A stretch of 56,454 bases of DNA from Candidatus Blautia intestinavium (GTDB taxonomy: Bacteria > Bacillota > Clostridia > Lachnospirales > Lachnospiraceae): NCBI GenBank assembly GCA_019113745.1, contig DXGV01000058.1, positions 1 to 56,454 on the forward strand. The letters are read 5' to 3'. Each line of letters begins with the position of its first letter. Position 1 is the first letter of the stretch. The position numbers and the translations under genes are program-made. Below, piece after piece: positions 8,577 to 17,508 of the stretch. Under the pieces are notes generated by a model. The model was not told the origin of the DNA. It saw only the letters and a list, made by a program, of their open reading frames with translations, and did not search any database.

Positions 8577-8613
8577 AGATCCGGTCCAGCACTGTGTTTT
8601 ATATCTGACATAT

Positions 8614-8684
8614 GGGGAGGAGACACTCCAGCAGAATCCGAGCTTTCGAAAGCCGGAATACCCTGCGGGAGTGTTTCCTCCCTT
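8614..8684 (+). terminator. Terminator after the reductase gene
   Basis: GGGGAGGAGACACTCC (8614-8629) pairs with GGGAGTGTTTCCTCCC further on, which is followed by TTTTCATTT. The 12-base palindrome GCTTTCGAAAGC lies in the loop. This is a strong hairpin directly downstream of the stop. Confidence 0.75.
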
Positions 8685-8707
8685 TTCATTTATAACACTT
8701 GAGAAAA

Positions 8708-8941
8708 AATGGCTTGCTGCCATATGAAACAGGGAAAGAGTACAGAAAAAATGAGAGGAAAGTAGCTAACTACCGTATGGAACGAGGAAAGAGTACGTAA
8801 GAAAAGAGAGAAAAGTGGTTTACTACCGTATGAAACAGGAAAAGAGTACAGAAGAAAAGAGAGAAATACGGGTTGCTACCGTATAAAGCAGGGAAAATAT
8901 ACAGTAAAAATAAGAGGAAAGCGGCTTACTACCGTATGGTT
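8708..8941. repeat. 53-bp tandem repeat array
   Basis: A unit containing CTACCGTATG and GGGAAAGAGTACAG recurs with starts of the CTACCGTAT block at 8717, 8770, 8823, 8876 and 8929, an exact 53-bp period. The copies are diverged at many positions. There are no unique spacers, so this is not CRISPR. No coding function is apparent. Confidence 0.85.
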
Positions 8942-9013
8942 GCCCGCATTGAAGCTGATATATGAAACTGGTATCAACAACCGGTAAAGACAACTGCCGG
9001 AATTAGATATTGG

Positions 9014-9285
9014 CAAGGTCATCCAGCGATAAAGTCTGGCACTGATAAAAGCTGAGAAAACGAAATCTGGCAACTGTCAAAATCTGGCACTGATAAAGCC
9101 GGGAAAATGGAATCTGGCAACTGGCAAAGTCTGGCACTGGCAAAAGCCAGAAAAATGGAATCTGGCAACTGTCAAAATCTGGCACTGATAAAGCCGGGAA
9201 AATGGAATCTGGCAACTGGCAAAGTCTGGCACTGGTAAAGCCGGGAAAACGGAACCCGACAACTGTCAAAGTCCGGCTCTTTCCA
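9014..9285. repeat. 47-48-bp tandem repeat array
   Basis: The TCTGGCAACTG block starts at 9066, 9113, 9161, 9208 and, diverged, 9255, giving a 47-48-bp period with about 5.5 copies. Alternate copies read ACTGTCAAAATC and ACTGGCAAAGTC, suggesting a higher-order two-unit duplication. The array runs up to the promoter of the response-regulator gene. Open frames across it are repeat artefacts. Confidence 0.85.
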
Positions 9286-9308
9286 AAATGCTGAAATCAT
9301 GTTAAAAT
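9280..9308 (+). promoter_or_regulatory. Possible promoter of the sensor operon
   Basis: TTTCCA (9280-9285) and TAAAAT (9303-9308) are 17 nt apart, about 35 nt before the response-regulator start. The -35 is a weak match. Confidence 0.45.
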
Positions 9309-9343
9309 GATTCTGAAATTTAACAACAGGAGACTGTCATAAC

Positions 9344-10963
9344 ATGTACCGTATTTTATTAGTAGATGATGAGATTCTTGTAAGAGACGCGATCAAGGAA
9401 AATATCGACTGGGAGGGACTTGGATGTGAGCTGGCGGGAATCTGTGAAAACGGACAGCAGGCTGCGGAGTTTGTAAAGCAGCACCCGGTGGATATTGTGC
9501 TGACGGATATCCTTATGCCTTACATGGACGGAATGGAGCTGAGCCATTTTCTGCATGATAATTATCCTGATATTGTGATCGTGATTTTCAGTGGATTTGG
9601 AGAATTTGAGTACGCCAAGAAAGCGATCCAGTACAATGTAAGCGAATATCTTTTAAAGCCGGTAACCGCAATGGAGCTTACTGAAGTCATCAATAAGATG
9701 AAAGACAAGGTGGATCAGCGCCGCAAAGAAAAAGCAAAAATGGAGAGACTGACCAGAGCGTCTGAGAATTACCGCAAAAACGCGCAGATCATCCGGTCTA
9801 AGGCCATAGAGGCTGTAGTAAACTGTACAGTAGATGTAAAAACAGGCATGGAGCAGCTTGACGCCATGGGAATAGAGCTTACAGAGGGAAGCTGTCGCGT
9901 GGCTATTTTTGATATTGACATTTATTCAGACATTTATCAGGTGGATACAGTAAAGAGACAGGAAAGCGCTCTGATGGCCTTTGTTCTTTATAATATCAGC
10001 GACGAGATCGTAAAAAGGGAGCAGGCCGGCATCGCCTACCAGGAGGGGGGAAACCATGTCTGTATTCTCTTTCAGGAAAAATGGGGCCGGGACCGGAACG
10101 AAAAGACAAAGGAAATCTGTCGGGAAATCCAGCAGAAGATGCAGGAGGTTATGGGAATCAGCGTTTCTGTTGGAATCGGAAAATGGGTAAGGAGGCCGGA
10201 ACAGCTTCTGATCTCCCACGATACGGCGGAAAAAGCTATCCAATACCGTTATCTTCTGGGAGAGAGCCTTCTTCTTGATATGGAGGAAATGAAACCGGAG
10301 CAGAATATTTCTCTGGAGAAATACCTGAACGATCTTTCAGAAGCTATAAAAGCCGGGTCTCAGGAAAATGCCGAAAAAGCCATGAGGGACATTGAAGAGG
10401 CGGTCAAAGGCGCTATGGTGGAAAAAAGCAGAGCCTGTATGTATCTTCAGCAGGTGATCCGTACTATCGACCGTATCTGTGAAGATGTTTCAGCAGATAT
10501 GGAGAAGATCCTTAAGGGACGCGACATGCTTTTGCAGCAGGTGACGGAGCAGAAATCATTCGGACGTGCCTGCGATGTCGTACGGGAATATGTAATGAAA
10601 ATGTTTAAAATGCTCACGGATATGAACAGCTCCAGCGGCCAGCGCCAGGCGAGAATGGCGGTGGAGTATATCCAGAAGAATTATATGAACCCTAACCTGA
10701 GCCTGAACGACATCTGCTCTTATCTGAATATCAGTACCAGTTATTTCAGCACGATCTTTAAGGAAATGACAGGAGAAACCTTTACGGAAGTCCTGATACG
10801 CACAAGGATGGAAAAAGCCAAGGAGCTTCTGGAAAATACGACGATGAAGAACTATGAGATCGCGGAAAAGGTGGGATTCTCCGATCCTCATTATTTTGGT
10901 ATTTCCTTTAAGAAAATGACAGGGATCACGCCTACGGAATATGCCAGGGAGAAACGAAAATGA
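9344..10963 (+). CDS. AraC-type response regulator (YesN-like)
   Basis: The 539-aa protein has an N-terminal receiver domain (residues 1-120) with acidic residues Asp8/Asp9, phosphoacceptor Asp55 in VLTDILMP and Lys105 in LLKPVT. A long middle linker (120-430) precedes a C-terminal AraC/XylS double helix-turn-helix (about 437-537) with the signatures LNDICSYLNISTSYFSTIFKEMTG and IAEKVGFSDPHYFGISFKKMTG. Phosphorylation by the adjacent kinase should activate DNA binding. Its stop overlaps the kinase start by 4 nt, so the two are translationally coupled. The likely target is the ABC transporter operon starting at 13910. Confidence 0.93.
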   Translation: MYRILLVDDEILVRDAIKENIDWEGLGCELAGICENGQQAAEFVKQHPVDIVLTDILMPYMDGMELSHFLHDNYPDIVIVIFSGFGEFEYAKKAIQYNVSEYLLKPVTAMELTEVINKMKDKVDQRRKEKAKMERLTRASENYRKNAQIIRSKAIEAVVNCTVDVKTGMEQLDAMGIELTEGSCRVAIFDIDIYSDIYQVDTVKRQESALMAFVLYNISDEIVKREQAGIAYQEGGNHVCILFQEKWGRDRNEKTKEICREIQQKMQEVMGISVSVGIGKWVRRPEQLLISHDTAEKAIQYRYLLGESLLLDMEEMKPEQNISLEKYLNDLSEAIKAGSQENAEKAMRDIEEAVKGAMVEKSRACMYLQQVIRTIDRICEDVSADMEKILKGRDMLLQQVTEQKSFGRACDVVREYVMKMFKMLTDMNSSSGQRQARMAVEYIQKNYMNPNLSLNDICSYLNISTSYFSTIFKEMTGETFTEVLIRTRMEKAKELLENTTMKNYEIAEKVGFSDPHYFGISFKKMTGITPTEYAREKRK

Positions 10964-12756
10964 AAAGGAACAGGCCGGCTGCGGTAATTATGGAGAAATT
11001 TAAAAGCATACAGAGCGCGATCTTTGCCGCGGCGTCTATTCTGATCCTTGGGGCAGTGGCGGTCGTCACCATTGTTTCCATGAGTTTTACCCGGAATACG
11101 ATTTTTGAGAACTCGTCGCTGTATACGCAGACGATCATCCAGCAGATGAACCAGAATATTGATTCCTACATAGATTACATGGAAAACATCGCTTACCTGG
11201 TATCCAGCAACGAGGACGTACAGTCCTATCTTTTTGACGATACGGCCGACGCCCAGGCAAGAGAGAGAATTCTGGGGCAGTTTGTGACCATTCTGGAGAG
11301 CCGCGGCGATATTCTGAACCTTGGGATTATCGGGACAAACGGCAGGATGCTGATCAATAACGGAAGCGAATCCGTAAATCCTGATCTTGATCTTGATACC
11401 CAGAAATGGTATACGGACGCGCTTAACAGTAATTCCAGCGTTTCTCTGACGTCTTCCCATGTGCAGCATATCATCAGCGGGGAAAGGCCCTGGGTGATCA
11501 CCCTGAGCAGAGGAATACGCAACCCTTCCGACGGCGGGGCAAAGGAAGGCGTGTTTTTTATTGATCTGAACTATAACGCCATCAGCGCGCTCTGCGATGA
11601 AAATATCACTGGAAACCAGGGATATGCTTTTATTCTGGACCAGGAGGGGAATATAGTTTACCATCCTCAGCAGCAGCAGCTCTATAATGAACTGCAGACA
11701 GAAAATATCGATCTGATCATGGAAGCGGATTCTGATACGGTGCTTACCGGAAACGGAAACAGCGGGAAACTCTATTCTATTTCCCGATCAGAAAAGACGG
11801 GATGGACAGTAGTAGACTGTGTAAGTGTGAAAGAGCTTCTGAAAAAGAGCAACCAGGCCCAGAGTATTTATGCGCTGACGTCTGTTGCCCTGGTCATTGT
11901 GGCTTTGTTTTTTTCCAGCTTTATCTCCGGAAGTATTACGCTGCCTATCCAGCGGCTGCGGGATTCCATGGCGCGGGTGCAGGAGGGGGATTTTGACGGG
12001 CCGGACGTGGAGGTGGACTCCGAAAACGAGATCGGCAGCCTCACCAGATCTTTCAATATGATGACGCACAGGATACATGAGCTGATGGAACAGAACGTGC
12101 GGGATCAGGAAGAAAAAAGGAAAAGCGAGCTGAAAGCTCTTCAGTCCCAGATCAATCCTCATTTCCTATATAATACGCTGGACTCGATCATCTGGATGGC
12201 GGAGGGCAAAAAGAATGAGGAAGTTGTTCTTATGACAGCTTCTCTGGCGCGGCTTCTCCGGCAGAGTATCAGTAATGAGGACGAGGTGGTTCCTATCGCT
12301 CAGGAGATCGAGTACGCCAGAGGCTATCTTACCATACAGAAAATGCGGTACAAAGATAAAATGGAGTTTCAGATCGATGTGGATCCTTCTATCCTGCATA
12401 TCAATCTTATCAAGCTCGTTCTGCAGCCGATCATTGAGAACGCGATCTATCACGGACTGAAATATAAGGAAAGCAAGGGACTTTTGCAGGTAAAGGGCTA
12501 TATGAAGGATGGAAACGCAGTTCTGCAGGTGATCGATAACGGAGTGGGAATGGACGCCGATACTCTGGCGCATATTTATGACAAGCATAAGGTGAATTAC
12601 CAGTCAAACGGAGTCGGCGTATATAATGTGCAGAAACGGCTGCAGCTCTATTATGGAAGCGATTATGGAATCGTATATGAGAGTGAAAAGGGCAAAGGAA
12701 CCACTGCCACCATTACCATACCAGGCATACAGGAGGGCGCCAGTGAAAAAATATAA
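10960..12756 (+). CDS. Sensor histidine kinase (YesM-like)
   Basis: The 598-aa membrane kinase has TM1 near 18-42, an extracellular Cache-like sensor region (about 45-300), TM2 near 305-323, a HAMP domain (about 325-378), the His_kinase phosphoacceptor motif QINPHFLYNT with His401, and an HATPase domain with N box IIENAIYHG (Asn494) and G1 box DNGVGMD (526-532). The organisation is typical of carbohydrate-responsive YesM kinases. It overlaps the response regulator by 4 nt and the following binding-protein gene by 14 nt. The extracellular region probably receives the signal from that binding protein rather than from free sugar alone; this is inference. Confidence 0.93.
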   Translation: MKRNRPAAVIMEKFKSIQSAIFAAASILILGAVAVVTIVSMSFTRNTIFENSSLYTQTIIQQMNQNIDSYIDYMENIAYLVSSNEDVQSYLFDDTADAQARERILGQFVTILESRGDILNLGIIGTNGRMLINNGSESVNPDLDLDTQKWYTDALNSNSSVSLTSSHVQHIISGERPWVITLSRGIRNPSDGGAKEGVFFIDLNYNAISALCDENITGNQGYAFILDQEGNIVYHPQQQQLYNELQTENIDLIMEADSDTVLTGNGNSGKLYSISRSEKTGWTVVDCVSVKELLKKSNQAQSIYALTSVALVIVALFFSSFISGSITLPIQRLRDSMARVQEGDFDGPDVEVDSENEIGSLTRSFNMMTHRIHELMEQNVRDQEEKRKSELKALQSQINPHFLYNTLDSIIWMAEGKKNEEVVLMTASLARLLRQSISNEDEVVPIAQEIEYARGYLTIQKMRYKDKMEFQIDVDPSILHINLIKLVLQPIIENAIYHGLKYKESKGLLQVKGYMKDGNAVLQVIDNGVGMDADTLAHIYDKHKVNYQSNGVGVYNVQKRLQLYYGSDYGIVYESEKGKGTTATITIPGIQEGASEKI

Positions 12757-13747
12757 AAAATGGATAATCGCAGGGAGCCTTGCAGTTCTGGCCGCTGCGC
12801 TGTGCGCAGGATTATATGTCAGAAAGGTGCAGAGGGAAAATAAAAGTTATTCCCTGATCTATATTCCCAAAGTAGTGGACGGGACAAATGATTTCTGGAC
12901 TTCCCTGATCCTCGGCACAGAGATGGCGGCGAAGGAATACCGGGCGGATATCGAGATCATGGCGCCTGAAGATGAAAATGACGTAGAAGGTCAGAACCGT
13001 TTTCTGGAAGCGGCCATAGAGAAAAAACCGGACGCCATCCTTTTCTCCCCGTCCAGTTTTACGGAATCAGACAGTCTGCTTAAGACCGCCAAGGAGAAGG
13101 GGATACATATTGTTTTTGTGGATTCCTACACAGACCAGGACGTCCAGGATATTACAGTGGCTACCGATAATCTGGAAGCGGGAGAGCTTCTGGGTAAATT
13201 TGCGGCAGGCATTCTGAATCCCGAAGACCAGATTGCCATTGTCGCCCATGTTAAGGGTGTTTCCACCGCTATTGAAAGAGAGGAAGGCTTCCGCAAAGGG
13301 CTGGGTGATCTGGCGGAAAATATTGTGGACGTTGTTTACTGTGATTCCCAGTTTGATAAATCTTATGCCCTTACTATGGAACTGATGGAAAAATATCCCA
13401 ATCTGAAAATGATAGCGGGTATGAACGAATATTCTTCTGTGGGAGCGGCCAGGGCCGTAAAAGCCGCCGGAGCGGAAAAGCGCATCCAGGTAGTGGGAGT
13501 GGACAGCTCCCAAGAAGCCGTTCAGCTTATGGAACACGGCGTCTTTAAAGGCATCGTTGTACAGAAAGCCTTTAAGATGGGTTATGTGGGAGTGCGGGAA
13601 ACCATGCGGATGCTTCGGGGAGAGGATTACGAGAAAAACGTGAATTCAGGCTGTGAGCTCGTAACTCCGGAAAATATGTATTCCGGCGAGATCGAAAAGC
13701 TTCTTTTCCCCTTCAATACGTTAAAAACCACAAATCCGGAACAGTAA
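12743..13747 (+). CDS. Membrane-anchored sugar-binding protein, accessory sensor of the kinase
   Basis: I choose the GTG at 12743 because AGGAGGG (12731-12737) lies 5 nt upstream and the protein then starts with a classic membrane anchor: KKYKKW followed by a hydrophobic helix (about residues 7-25). An upstream in-frame ATG at 12626 would lie deep inside the kinase gene. The product of 334 aa is a type I periplasmic-binding-protein fold (LacI/RbsB-like), with the ribose-binding-type strands YSLIYIPKVVDGTNDFW, PDAILFSPSS and IQVVGVDSS. It lacks a lipobox. Encoded in one operon with kinase and regulator, it most likely presents sugar to the kinase ectodomain, a three-component arrangement, rather than serving transport. 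Confidence 0.85.
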   Translation: MKKYKKWIIAGSLAVLAAALCAGLYVRKVQRENKSYSLIYIPKVVDGTNDFWTSLILGTEMAAKEYRADIEIMAPEDENDVEGQNRFLEAAIEKKPDAILFSPSSFTESDSLLKTAKEKGIHIVFVDSYTDQDVQDITVATDNLEAGELLGKFAAGILNPEDQIAIVAHVKGVSTAIEREEGFRKGLGDLAENIVDVVYCDSQFDKSYALTMELMEKYPNLKMIAGMNEYSSVGAARAVKAAGAEKRIQVVGVDSSQEAVQLMEHGVFKGIVVQKAFKMGYVGVRETMRMLRGEDYEKNVNSGCELVTPENMYSGEIEKLLFPFNTLKTTNPEQ

Positions 13748-13777
13748 AGACGCCGGATGATGGCTATTATGACTATG

Positions 13778-13824
13778 AAAAAAGGTTAAAAATTTACCCT
13801 ACCGTAAATTTTTAACCTTTTTTT
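13778..13824 (+). terminator. Terminator of the sensor operon
   Basis: AAAAAAGGTTAAAAATTTAC (13778-13797) and its complement GTAAATTTTTAACCTTTTTT (13804-13823) form a perfect 20-bp stem with a six-base loop ending in a T-run. The symmetry means it could also act in reverse, but no minus gene is near. Confidence 0.8.
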
Positions 13825-13837
13825 GGAAGATATTCTA

Positions 13838-13867
13838 TTACACTTCCACTCTGTTTCAAGGTATTAT
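13838..13867 (+). promoter_or_regulatory. Possible promoter of the sugar ABC operon
   Basis: TTACAC (13838-13843) and TATTAT (13862-13867) are 18 nt apart, just downstream of the terminator and about 43 nt before the permease start. It is a plausible sigma-A promoter of moderate quality, a candidate target for the upstream response regulator. Confidence 0.45.
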
Positions 13868-13909
13868 ATAGGAAACACGGATGTGTGCAAACGTAAGGAG
13901 GGTGAAAAA

Positions 13910-14887
13910 TTGGAAAAGTTAAAACAAAACCCAATGGTGAAGAAACTTGGCCTGAACAGGATACTGCTCGTCTGTATCCTCATTATTATGTTCGTAGCGT
14001 TCAGGGCGGTTCTTGGAAGTAAATTCCCGGTAGGCGACAGTATCAGATCTACTTTGAACTATGTATACTTCCTTGGATTTCTTTCTCTTGGTGTTACATT
14101 CGTAATCGCGACAGGAGGAATTGATTTCTCCATCGGTCCGGTAATGTTCTGCTGTGCGCTGGTTTCCGGTTACTGCATGACAAGCTACGGAGTTCCCATG
14201 GCTCTGGCAATGGTGATCTGTGTGCTGATCGGTCTTGCCTTCGGAACCTTCAATGGCTGGATGGTATCTTACATGTCAGTGCCGCCGTTCATTATTTCCA
14301 TGGCGTCCATGAACATTGCGAAAGGTATCGCTTCTGTATTTACAAAGACCCAGTCCGTAAGCTGGCCTCAGAGTTCTGACCCGGTAAACGGATGGTTCAG
14401 AAACATTGTTTCTGTAAACGGATTCCCGGTAGGTCTTATCATCTTTCTGGCAGTAGCTGTTCTCTGTGGTATTGTTCTTTACAATACAAAACCGGGACGC
14501 TATATCCTGTGCCTTGGCTCCAACAGCGAGGCTGTACGCCTTTCCGGCGTTAACACAAGAAAATGGCGTATGCTTGCCTACATGATCTGCGGACTGCTGG
14601 TAGGAATCGGAGCTCTGTTCTTTGTTGCTACATATACTACTGTTCAGCCGGGTTACGGCGATCAGTATAACAACGAGGCGATCGCAGGCTGCGTTATGGG
14701 CGGTACATCCATGGTCGGCGGACTTGCTTCCATCGGTGGTACGGTAATCGGCGTATTTATCATTTCTCTTCTTCAGCAGGGCATTATGGCGTTTGGCCTT
14801 GGAAAAGGACAGCAGATGATCATTACAGGTATTATCGTTATCGTAGCTGTTTATGTTGACGTTTCTGCAAGACGCAGAAAGAACTGA
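13910..14887 (+). CDS. Sugar ABC transporter permease (RbsC-like)
   Basis: I choose the TTG at 13910, which has AAGGAGGG at 13895-13902 in ideal position; the upstream in-frame ATG at 13823 lies against the terminator and lacks a Shine-Dalgarno sequence. The 325-aa integral membrane protein belongs to the BPD_transp_2 family. It has about 8-10 hydrophobic segments, the conserved ATGGIDFSIGPVMF and the GSNSEAVRLSGVNTRKWR cytoplasmic loop that contacts the ATPase. It forms the channel with the second permease encoded at 16431, which has the same loop. The sugar is not determined. Confidence 0.9.
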   Translation: MEKLKQNPMVKKLGLNRILLVCILIIMFVAFRAVLGSKFPVGDSIRSTLNYVYFLGFLSLGVTFVIATGGIDFSIGPVMFCCALVSGYCMTSYGVPMALAMVICVLIGLAFGTFNGWMVSYMSVPPFIISMASMNIAKGIASVFTKTQSVSWPQSSDPVNGWFRNIVSVNGFPVGLIIFLAVAVLCGIVLYNTKPGRYILCLGSNSEAVRLSGVNTRKWRMLAYMICGLLVGIGALFFVATYTTVQPGYGDQYNNEAIAGCVMGGTSMVGGLASIGGTVIGVFIISLLQQGIMAFGLGKGQQMIITGIIVIVAVYVDVSARRRKN

Positions 14888-14907
14888 TCGAAAGGGAGGA
14901 TGCGACA

Positions 14908-16419
14908 ATGGGTGAAGTTATTTTAACTATGAAGGACATTGATAAGTCCTTTCCTGGAGTTCATGCTCTGGATCACGTTAATTTTGAAGTAAAACGCGGC
15001 GAAGTACATGCGCTTATGGGAGAAAACGGAGCCGGAAAATCCACGCTTATGAAGGTCCTTACCGGTATTTACCAGAAGGATTCCGGATCTATCGTATATA
15101 AAGGAAAAGAAACAGAGTTTCATAATACAAGAGAGGCGCAGGACGCGGGCGTAGTAATCGTACATCAGGAGCTGAATATGGTGGGCGACCTTACCGTTGC
15201 TCAGAATATTTTCATCGGAAGAGAGCCGAAAAAGGGATTCCGCATCGACGATAAAAAAATGATCGAGGACTCCAAAAAACTGTTCCAGGATCTGCATATC
15301 GACATTGACCCGAGAGAGAAAATGCAGAACCTGACAGTCGGCAAACAGCAGATGTGCGAGATCGCGAAAGCAATTTCGCATAAGGCGGAGGTTATTATCT
15401 TTGACGAGCCGTCGGCAGCTCTTACAGAGAAAGAAATCGCCGATTTGTTCGTTATTATCCGCGACCTTCGTGAAAAGGGTCTGGGAATTGTTTATATCTC
15501 ACACCGTATGGATGAGATCAAGGTGATCACAGACAGAGTAACCGTCATGCGAGACGGAGGCTATGTGGGAACTCTGATCACAAAAGACAGTACAAAAGAA
15601 GATATCATCAACATGATGGTTGGACGTGTTATTTACGAAGATCCCAAGGAACACAGCATGGTTGCTCCTGACGCTCCCGTAGTCCTGAAGGTGGAACACC
15701 TGAATGCAGGAAAGATGGTTCAGGACGTAAGTTTTGAACTGAGAAAGGGAGAAATCCTCGGATTCTCCGGACTGATGGGCGCCGGACGTACCGAGACAGC
15801 GAGAGCTCTGTTCGGAGCTGACCCCAAGCAGAGCGGAAAAATCTCTGTCAGAGGTAAAGACGGACAGCTTCGTGAAGTAACTATCAACAGCCCCCAGGAC
15901 GCTGTTAAATACGGTATCGGTTATCTGTCAGAAGACAGAAGAAGATATGGATGTGTGGTACAGAAATCTGTAACCGAGAATACAACCCTGGCTACCATGG
16001 AGCAGTTTACCAGCGGCCTGCTTATCAATAAGAGCAAAGAGAAAAAAGTTACAGAGAAATATATTCAGGAACTTGCTACAAAGACGCCCAGCGCGGATCA
16101 GTTGGTAGTAAACCTGTCCGGCGGTAACCAGCAGAAGGTCGTTATCGCCAAATGGCTGACACGGGACAGCGATATCCTGATTTTCGACGAGCCCACAAGA
16201 GGTATCGACGTCGGCGCGAAAAACGAAATTTACAAGTTAATGAACAGACTGGCAGCAGAAGGAAAATCGATCATTATGATCTCTTCTGAAATGACAGAAG
16301 TTCTCCGAATGAGCGACCGTATCATCGTTATGTGCGAGGGTAAAGTGACAGGAAATATTGATATTTCCGAAGCCACCCAGGAACACATTATGACCAAGGC
16401 CACACGGAATATCAATTAA
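14908..16419 (+). CDS. Sugar ABC transporter ATP-binding protein (RbsA/MglA-like)
   Basis: The 503-aa protein contains two ABC cassettes, as usual for ribose/galactose-type importers. Cassette 1 has Walker A GENGAGKST, signature-region LTVGKQQM and Walker B VIIFDEPSAAL. Cassette 2 has a degenerate Walker A (GLMGAGRTE), signature LSGGNQQK and Walker B ILIFDEPTRGIDVG. Only one site is therefore fully canonical, the family norm. An AGGGAGG box precedes the ATG 20 nt after the first permease. It powers import through the flanking permeases. Confidence 0.95.
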   Translation: MGEVILTMKDIDKSFPGVHALDHVNFEVKRGEVHALMGENGAGKSTLMKVLTGIYQKDSGSIVYKGKETEFHNTREAQDAGVVIVHQELNMVGDLTVAQNIFIGREPKKGFRIDDKKMIEDSKKLFQDLHIDIDPREKMQNLTVGKQQMCEIAKAISHKAEVIIFDEPSAALTEKEIADLFVIIRDLREKGLGIVYISHRMDEIKVITDRVTVMRDGGYVGTLITKDSTKEDIINMMVGRVIYEDPKEHSMVAPDAPVVLKVEHLNAGKMVQDVSFELRKGEILGFSGLMGAGRTETARALFGADPKQSGKISVRGKDGQLREVTINSPQDAVKYGIGYLSEDRRRYGCVVQKSVTENTTLATMEQFTSGLLINKSKEKKVTEKYIQELATKTPSADQLVVNLSGGNQQKVVIAKWLTRDSDILIFDEPTRGIDVGAKNEIYKLMNRLAAEGKSIIMISSEMTEVLRMSDRIIVMCEGKVTGNIDISEATQEHIMTKATRNIN

Positions 16420-16430
16420 GGAGGAAAGTC

Positions 16431-17402
16431 ATGACTAAGAAGAAAAGTATTTTAAGTGATCAAAGATTTATTGTTGTGCTGGTTATCATCGTACTGGTTG
16501 CCATCTTCTCAGGACTGAGCAAGGAATTCAGGCAGTACAGTACGATCCTCAGTATGCTGGACTTCTCATACTATGATCTTCTGATGGCGATCGGCGTTAC
16601 CTTCCCGCTTATTACCGGAGGCGTAGACCTTTCCATCGGAACCGGTATGGTGTGCTACGCACTGATTTCCGGAACATTAATAAGAAACAACGGACTGCCG
16701 GTTGTTGCCGCAATGCTTCTGTGCATTGTACTGGGACTTGTTGTAGGTCTGTTAAACGGCGTCCTGATCGGAGTGATGAATCTTCCTCCGTTCCTGGCAA
16801 CACTTTGTACCTGTATGATCACCCGAGGAGCAGGTTCTCTGTGCAGCGCCACACCGTGGCCGGCCCTGACTCAGGAAGGCGGATGGTTCCATTCCATCTT
16901 CAAGATCACAGTTGGTACCGGAAGAAGCGCGGACCGCTATCCTCTTGGATTCCTGTGGATGATCCTTCTTGTGATCCTGATGGAGTTCGTTCTGTTCCAT
17001 ACAAAATTCGGACGTTACACTATCGCGATCGGATCAAACAAAGAAGCGGCGGCTCTTTCCGGAATTAATGTAAAATTCTATCACGTAATGGTATATGTAG
17101 TATGCGGTCTTTTCACCGGACTTGCAGCAATCGCATATGCGGCTGTTACACCGACTGTACAGCCAGGTACCGGAGCCGGTCTTGAGATGGACGCCATCGG
17201 CGGCGTATTCGTAGGCGGCGTTGCAGCTTCCGGCGGTTATGGATCTGTAGTTGGAACCTTTGTAGGTATCTTTGTCATCATGCTTCTGAAGACAGGCCTT
17301 CCATATATCGGCCTTCAGGCAAACTGGCAGCAGATCATTACAGGTGTCGTACTGATCGTAGCAGTACTGATCGATATCCTGAAAGAAAAGAAAAACGCAT
17401 AA
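16431..17402 (+). CDS. Sugar ABC transporter permease, second subunit
   Basis: The 323-aa membrane protein is a paralogue of the permease encoded at 13910, with the conserved ITGGVDLSIGTGMV segment and the coupling loop GSNKEAAALSGINVKFYH. A GGAGG box sits 11 nt after the ATPase stop. Two different permeases imply a heterodimeric channel, as in rhamnose, autoinducer-2 and galactofuranose-type systems, rather than the homodimer of classical RbsC. Confidence 0.9.
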   Translation: MTKKKSILSDQRFIVVLVIIVLVAIFSGLSKEFRQYSTILSMLDFSYYDLLMAIGVTFPLITGGVDLSIGTGMVCYALISGTLIRNNGLPVVAAMLLCIVLGLVVGLLNGVLIGVMNLPPFLATLCTCMITRGAGSLCSATPWPALTQEGGWFHSIFKITVGTGRSADRYPLGFLWMILLVILMEFVLFHTKFGRYTIAIGSNKEAAALSGINVKFYHVMVYVVCGLFTGLAAIAYAAVTPTVQPGTGAGLEMDAIGGVFVGGVAASGGYGSVVGTFVGIFVIMLLKTGLPYIGLQANWQQIITGVVLIVAVLIDILKEKKNA

Positions 17403-17441
17403 AAAATTATCTGGAAACACTGAAAAACAACGTATGTGAAA

Positions 17442-17465
17442 CGTCAGGTGTTTTCACCTGACGTA
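17442..17465 (+). promoter_or_regulatory. Intercistronic hairpin before the binding-protein gene
   Basis: ACGTCAGGTG and CACCTGACGT form a perfect 10-bp stem with a TTTT loop. No T-run follows, so it is more likely an mRNA-processing or stabilising element than a terminator. It would allow higher expression of the downstream binding protein. Confidence 0.65.
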
Positions 17466-17508
17466 TCATCATAAAAAACTATATAATTTTTAAGGAGGAT
17501 GAATTAAA

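Noticed and set aside
8876-9269. Minus-strand frames rich in CQIPFSRLYQC-like repeats
   Set aside because: They are translations of the 47-48-bp tandem repeat without ribosome binding sites.
8708-9285. Possible CRISPR array
   Set aside because: Repeats are contiguous diverged units of 47-53 bp with no unique spacers, and no cas genes are present.
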